DNA from: Fidelibacterota bacterium
Lineage (GTDB): Bacteria; Fidelibacterota; Marinisomatia; SCGC-AAA003-L08; D37C17
DNA length: 25,115 nt
Direction: 5' to 3'
NCBI GenBank assembly: GCA_002707765.1
Contig: PANV01000011.1
Span: 1 to 25,115, forward strand
Part shown: positions 22,356 through 25,115 of the stretch, piece by piece
Numbering within the stretch: position 1 is the stretch's first letter
Layout of the letters: every line of letters starts with the position of its first letter
Notes under the pieces: generated by a model
What the model was told of the DNA's origin: nothing
What the model saw: only the letters and a program-made list of their open reading frames with translations
Databases searched by the model: none
Translations under genes and position numbers: made by a program

Positions 22356-23240
22356 ATGGATAATATAACTGAAAAACAAAACTCAAAATCAGAAAAATTA
22401 AATCAATTAAATTCATTGGATATTTTGAATTTAATAAATGATGAAGATTCTAAAATTACTTCATCAATAAAAAAAAATATTCCTAAAATAAATTTCCTCA
22501 TAAGAGATATCATCAAAAAAATGAAAAATGATGGAAGATTATTTTATGTAGGATGCGGAACTAGTGGAAGATTAGGTGTTCTTGATGCATCTGAGTGTCC
22601 TCCAACTTTTGGTGTTTCAAAAGATACAGTACAAGGATTAATAGCAGGTGGAGATTTAGCTTTAAAAGAATCTGTAGAGAATGCTGAAGACTCAAATGTA
22701 GATGGATTAAAAATTATTAAGGAAAAAAAAGTTAGTAAAAATGATACAATAATAGGAATTAGTGCATCTGGTTCAGCAAAATATGTTCACGGGGCGCTTA
22801 AAGAAGCTAAAAAAAGGGGTGCAACTACAGCAATGATATCATGTAATAATATTAATTATAGAAAATATTTTGATCATTTGATTATTGTAATTCTTGGACC
22901 AGAAGTAATTACAGGATCAACAAGAATGAAGGCTGGTACTGCAACAAAGATGATATTAAATATGATTTCTACTACAGTTATGATCAAATTAGGACACGTT
23001 TATAATAATTTGATGATTGATTTAAAGTTAAAAAATAAAAAATTATTTAATAGAGCATTAAGGATTATTATGAAGATAGCAAAAGTAAATGTTGAGGTAG
23101 CAAAAAAATCACTTACTGAGTCAAAAGGAAATATAAAAATTGCAATTGTTATATCAAAATTTAGTAAAGGTTTTCATGAAGCTGAAAAATTATTAAAAGA
23201 AAATAATAATAACTTAGATAGGATTCTTAAAAGTAAATGA
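22356..23240 (+). CDS. murQ: N-acetylmuramic acid 6-phosphate etherase MurQ
   Basis: The enzyme cleaves the lactyl ether of MurNAc-6-phosphate to GlcNAc-6-phosphate plus D-lactate in cell-wall recycling. The 294-residue length matches the family (about 300). It has a SIS sugar-phosphate-binding fold with GCGTSGRLGVLDASECPPTF (66-85) containing the catalytic acid E80, VENAEDS (107-113) with E111 aligned to E. coli E114, ISASGSAKYV (135-144), and the signature GSTRMKAGTATKMILN (187-202). There is no visible Shine-Dalgarno, and a TATAAT directly before the ATG lies too near to serve a normal leader. Its TGA overlaps the anmK ATG by 4 bases, so the two recycling enzymes are coupled and probably made together. 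Confidence 0.95.
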   Translation: MDNITEKQNSKSEKLNQLNSLDILNLINDEDSKITSSIKKNIPKINFLIRDIIKKMKNDGRLFYVGCGTSGRLGVLDASECPPTFGVSKDTVQGLIAGGDLALKESVENAEDSNVDGLKIIKEKKVSKNDTIIGISASGSAKYVHGALKEAKKRGATTAMISCNNINYRKYFDHLIIVILGPEVITGSTRMKAGTATKMILNMISTTVMIKLGHVYNNLMIDLKLKNKKLFNRALRIIMKIAKVNVEVAKKSLTESKGNIKIAIVISKFSKGFHEAEKLLKENNNNLDRILKSK

Positions 23241-24322
23241 TAATTTTGGGTTTAATGTCCGGTACTTCAATGGATGGACTTGATTGTTGTTTAGCAAAAA
23301 TTTCAATAAAAAAAGATAAGTTCGATTTTGAGATTATTAAATCAACTACTTTTAATTATACTACTCAAACTAGAAAAGTTCTTTTAGAATCAGTTTTTGA
23401 TAAACGGTATGATAAGAATTTTTTAGATAAATATTTAGGCAAAGTTTATTCTGGATTTATCGATATTTTTTTAAATTCAGAAAGAGTTGATTTGATAGCA
23501 AATCATGGTCAAACTATATCACATATGGACAAAGTGTATTCAACCCAAATATGCAGTCCCTCAATTTTATTTAATAATTTTAAAATACCAGTGGCTTATG
23601 ATTTTAGAACTAACGATATTAAGGTTGGAGGTAATGGTGCACCATTAATGCCATTATTAGATTGGTATTTATTTAATAAAGAAAATACTATAACAATAAA
23701 TGTAGGAGGTATTTCTAATTTATCAATTGTATTTTCAAATCAAAATAAAAATTCTGTTATTGGTTTTGATACTGGACCAGGTATGTGTTTAATTGATTTG
23801 TATGTTAAAAAATATTGGTCAATCGAATTTGATTTTAATGGAGAACTGGCCTCAAATGGTGAAGTAGACAAAATTTTATTGAATTATTTGATGAGTAGAG
23901 ACTTTATTAGACAAAAGTATCCCAAATCTGCATCGACAGAAATGTATGATATTAAATATTTGACTAAAATTGAATCAAAATTTTCAAATATTAATAGTTA
24001 TGATTTTTTGAGAACTTTAGTAAATTTTACCGCGGAATCTATATCTGAAAATTTAAAAAAAGTTGTTAACTTATCTGAACTACAAAACTATAAGATTTTA
24101 GCAAGTGGTGGGGGAGTTAAGAACAAAGTTTTATTCAATGATCTAAATAAAAATCTTTCTGATAAAGTAGAATTACTTGATTACATGAATTTGAATATTG
24201 ATAATAAAGAATCTTTTTTAATGTGTTTAATGGGATACACATGTTTTAAAAAAATAAACAATAATATGCCCTCTGTTACAGGTGCAAAGAAGCCAGTTGT
24301 TTGTGGAAAAATTTATGAATAA
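23237..24322 (+). CDS. anmK: Anhydro-N-acetylmuramic acid kinase AnmK
   Basis: The enzyme opens the 1,6-anhydro ring of anhydro-MurNAc and phosphorylates it to MurNAc-6-phosphate, the substrate of MurQ encoded just before. The 361-residue protein has the ATPase-fold N-terminus LGLMSGTSMDGLD (4-16), ANHGQT (88-93), DFRTNDIKVGGNGAPLMP (122-139), NVGGISN (155-161) and FDTGPG (177-182). The family's usual PPKSTGRE segment appears as YPKSASTE (228-235), a local divergence. It overlaps murQ by 4 bases and the downstream mutase by 8, placing all three in one operon. Upstream recycling enzymes (NagZ, AmpD, permease) are not in the window, so the source of anhydro-MurNAc must be encoded elsewhere. Confidence 0.94.
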   Translation: MIILGLMSGTSMDGLDCCLAKISIKKDKFDFEIIKSTTFNYTTQTRKVLLESVFDKRYDKNFLDKYLGKVYSGFIDIFLNSERVDLIANHGQTISHMDKVYSTQICSPSILFNNFKIPVAYDFRTNDIKVGGNGAPLMPLLDWYLFNKENTITINVGGISNLSIVFSNQNKNSVIGFDTGPGMCLIDLYVKKYWSIEFDFNGELASNGEVDKILLNYLMSRDFIRQKYPKSASTEMYDIKYLTKIESKFSNINSYDFLRTLVNFTAESISENLKKVVNLSELQNYKILASGGGVKNKVLFNDLNKNLSDKVELLDYMNLNIDNKESFLMCLMGYTCFKKINNNMPSVTGAKKPVVCGKIYE

Positions 24323-25115
24323 TAATATCTTCAGAGAATATGATATTAGAGGAATTGTTAAAGATGATTTTCCTGACGAAGTTGTATATTCTATTGGAAG
24401 AGCTTTTGGTCAAATCTTAGTATCGAACAATCAAACTAAAGTTTCTACAAGTGGAGATATCAGGCATACTACGAATCATTTAAAAAATATTTTAAATAAT
24501 GGCTTGATTGATGCAGGTTTAAAAGTCTTTGACATGGGAATACTTCCTACACCTATTAATTACTTTAGTTTATTTCATACGGATATTAAAAATTCAATTC
24601 AAATTACAGGAAGCCATAACCCTAAAGAATATAATGGTTTTAAGTTTTCAATGCATGGGAAACCGTTCTTTGGTAAACAAATAATAAAAATCAAAGAAAT
24701 TATTAAAAATAAATCTATTCAAACAGTTAAGCAAAAAGGGAATATCCAAAAATTAGAAATAATTGATGATTATATTGAAATGATTCAAAAGAAAATAAAT
24801 ATTGATAAGAAAATAAGATGTGTCATGGATTGTGGCAATTCTGTTGCTGGGATTGTGGCTCCAAAAATTTTCAAAAACCTAAATATAGATTTAAAAAAAA
24901 TCTTTTGCGATATAAATCCAGATTTTCCTAATCACCATCCAGATCCAACTGTAGATTCTAATTTAAATGATTTGGTCGAATGTGTTAAAAAAGGAAACTT
25001 TGATTTAGGTGTAGCCTATGATGGAGATGCAGATAGAGTAGTAGTTATCGATGAAAATGGGGGGATAATAAGGTCTGATATTCTAATGAGTATTTTTGTA
25101 AAAAAAATAATATCA
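24315..25115 (+). CDS. Phosphomannomutase/phosphoglucomutase, N-terminal two-thirds (partial)
   Basis: The frame starts at an ATG overlapping the anmK stop by 8 bases and runs off the right edge after 267 codons. The start NNNIFREYDIRG is typical of AlgC-type alpha-D-phosphohexomutases. The phosphoserine loop is ITGSHNPKEYNGFK (97-110) with S100, and the metal loop is YDGDADR (235-241) with D236, D238 and D240. NPDFPNHHPDP (201-211) also matches AlgC-like enzymes. Members interconvert mannose or glucose 6- and 1-phosphates; phosphoglucosamine use would suit the cell-wall-sugar neighbours but GlmM usually starts and reads differently. The sugar-specificity loop and C-terminal phosphate-binding domain are outside the window. 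Confidence 0.93.
   Translation, partial: MNNNIFREYDIRGIVKDDFPDEVVYSIGRAFGQILVSNNQTKVSTSGDIRHTTNHLKNILNNGLIDAGLKVFDMGILPTPINYFSLFHTDIKNSIQITGSHNPKEYNGFKFSMHGKPFFGKQIIKIKEIIKNKSIQTVKQKGNIQKLEIIDDYIEMIQKKINIDKKIRCVMDCGNSVAGIVAPKIFKNLNIDLKKIFCDINPDFPNHHPDPTVDSNLNDLVECVKKGNFDLGVAYDGDADRVVVIDENGGIIRSDILMSIFVKKIIS

Noticed and set aside
1..25115. CRISPR arrays, insertion sequences, prophage genes, integron or attachment sites
   Set aside because: No spaced direct repeats, transposase, integrase or phage structural genes were seen; the tRNA gene is not followed by a repeat of its 3' end or an integrase.

Overview
This is a gene-dense, very AT-rich stretch of bacterial chromosome (roughly 30% G+C by eye), read by content as ordinary housekeeping DNA. 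There is no CRISPR array, insertion sequence, prophage, integrase or rRNA, and no gap reaches 300 bases; the longest are the two divergent intergenic regions at 8290-8400 and 19794-19914. The organism is most likely a free-living, probably marine, Gram-negative bacterium of the FCB superphylum, perhaps Marinimicrobia/SAR406-like. The grounds are secreted proteins whose signal peptides end in FSQ-type sites, an SppA carrying an outer-membrane-barrel-like N-terminus, a tRNA gene with no encoded CCA, only patchy Shine-Dalgarno sequences and several TTG starts. The proteobacterial-type pyruvate dehydrogenase argues for caution. This placement is inference.

Layout. (1) 1-3034, minus: the start of a secreted protein cut off by the window edge, then a barrel-SppA fusion. 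(2) 3108-6279, plus: a tightly packed trio of a lysine/saccharopine-dehydrogenase-family oxidoreductase, an unrecognised polytopic membrane protein and an Old Yellow Enzyme-family flavoprotein, with 1 and 0 bases between genes. (3) 6280-8289, minus: an overlapping operon of a 2,4-dienoyl-CoA-reductase-like SDR, queD and queC (7-deazaguanine/queuosine precursor synthesis). (4) 8401-13117, plus: leucyl aminopeptidase pepA, tRNA-Met, a MORN/YwqK-repeat lipoprotein, selO (protein AMPylase) and a pyrimidine-nucleoside phosphorylase. (5) 13132-19793, minus: the pyruvate dehydrogenase operon aceE-aceF-lpd, continuing by a 4-base overlap into an FkbM-type methyltransferase and then a small cupin. (6) 19915-21102, plus: a PPi-dependent phosphofructokinase, overlapping the end of a convergent CBS/CorC-type membrane protein (21086-22315, minus). 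(7) 22356-25115, plus: murQ-anmK, with overlapping junctions, running into a phosphomannomutase/phosphoglucomutase cut by the right edge.

How the genes fit together. The pyruvate dehydrogenase and PPi-dependent PFK genes diverge from one intergenic region that holds a sigma70-like hexamer pair on each strand, so glycolytic flux and acetyl-CoA entry may be co-controlled. AnmK and MurQ form consecutive steps of cell-wall sugar recycling (anhydro-MurNAc to MurNAc-6-P to GlcNAc-6-P plus lactate). QueD and QueC are consecutive-pathway enzymes for preQ0.

The observations most worth a second look are the barrel-SppA fusion, a QueC that has lost all four canonical zinc cysteines, the unexplained three-gene redox/membrane unit at 3108-6279, a pyrimidine phosphorylase with an altered phosphate-binding loop, the methyltransferase and cupin attached to the PDH operon, and a mini-ORF that fills the aceE-aceF gap. 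I found no clear multi-gene novel defence or mobile system.
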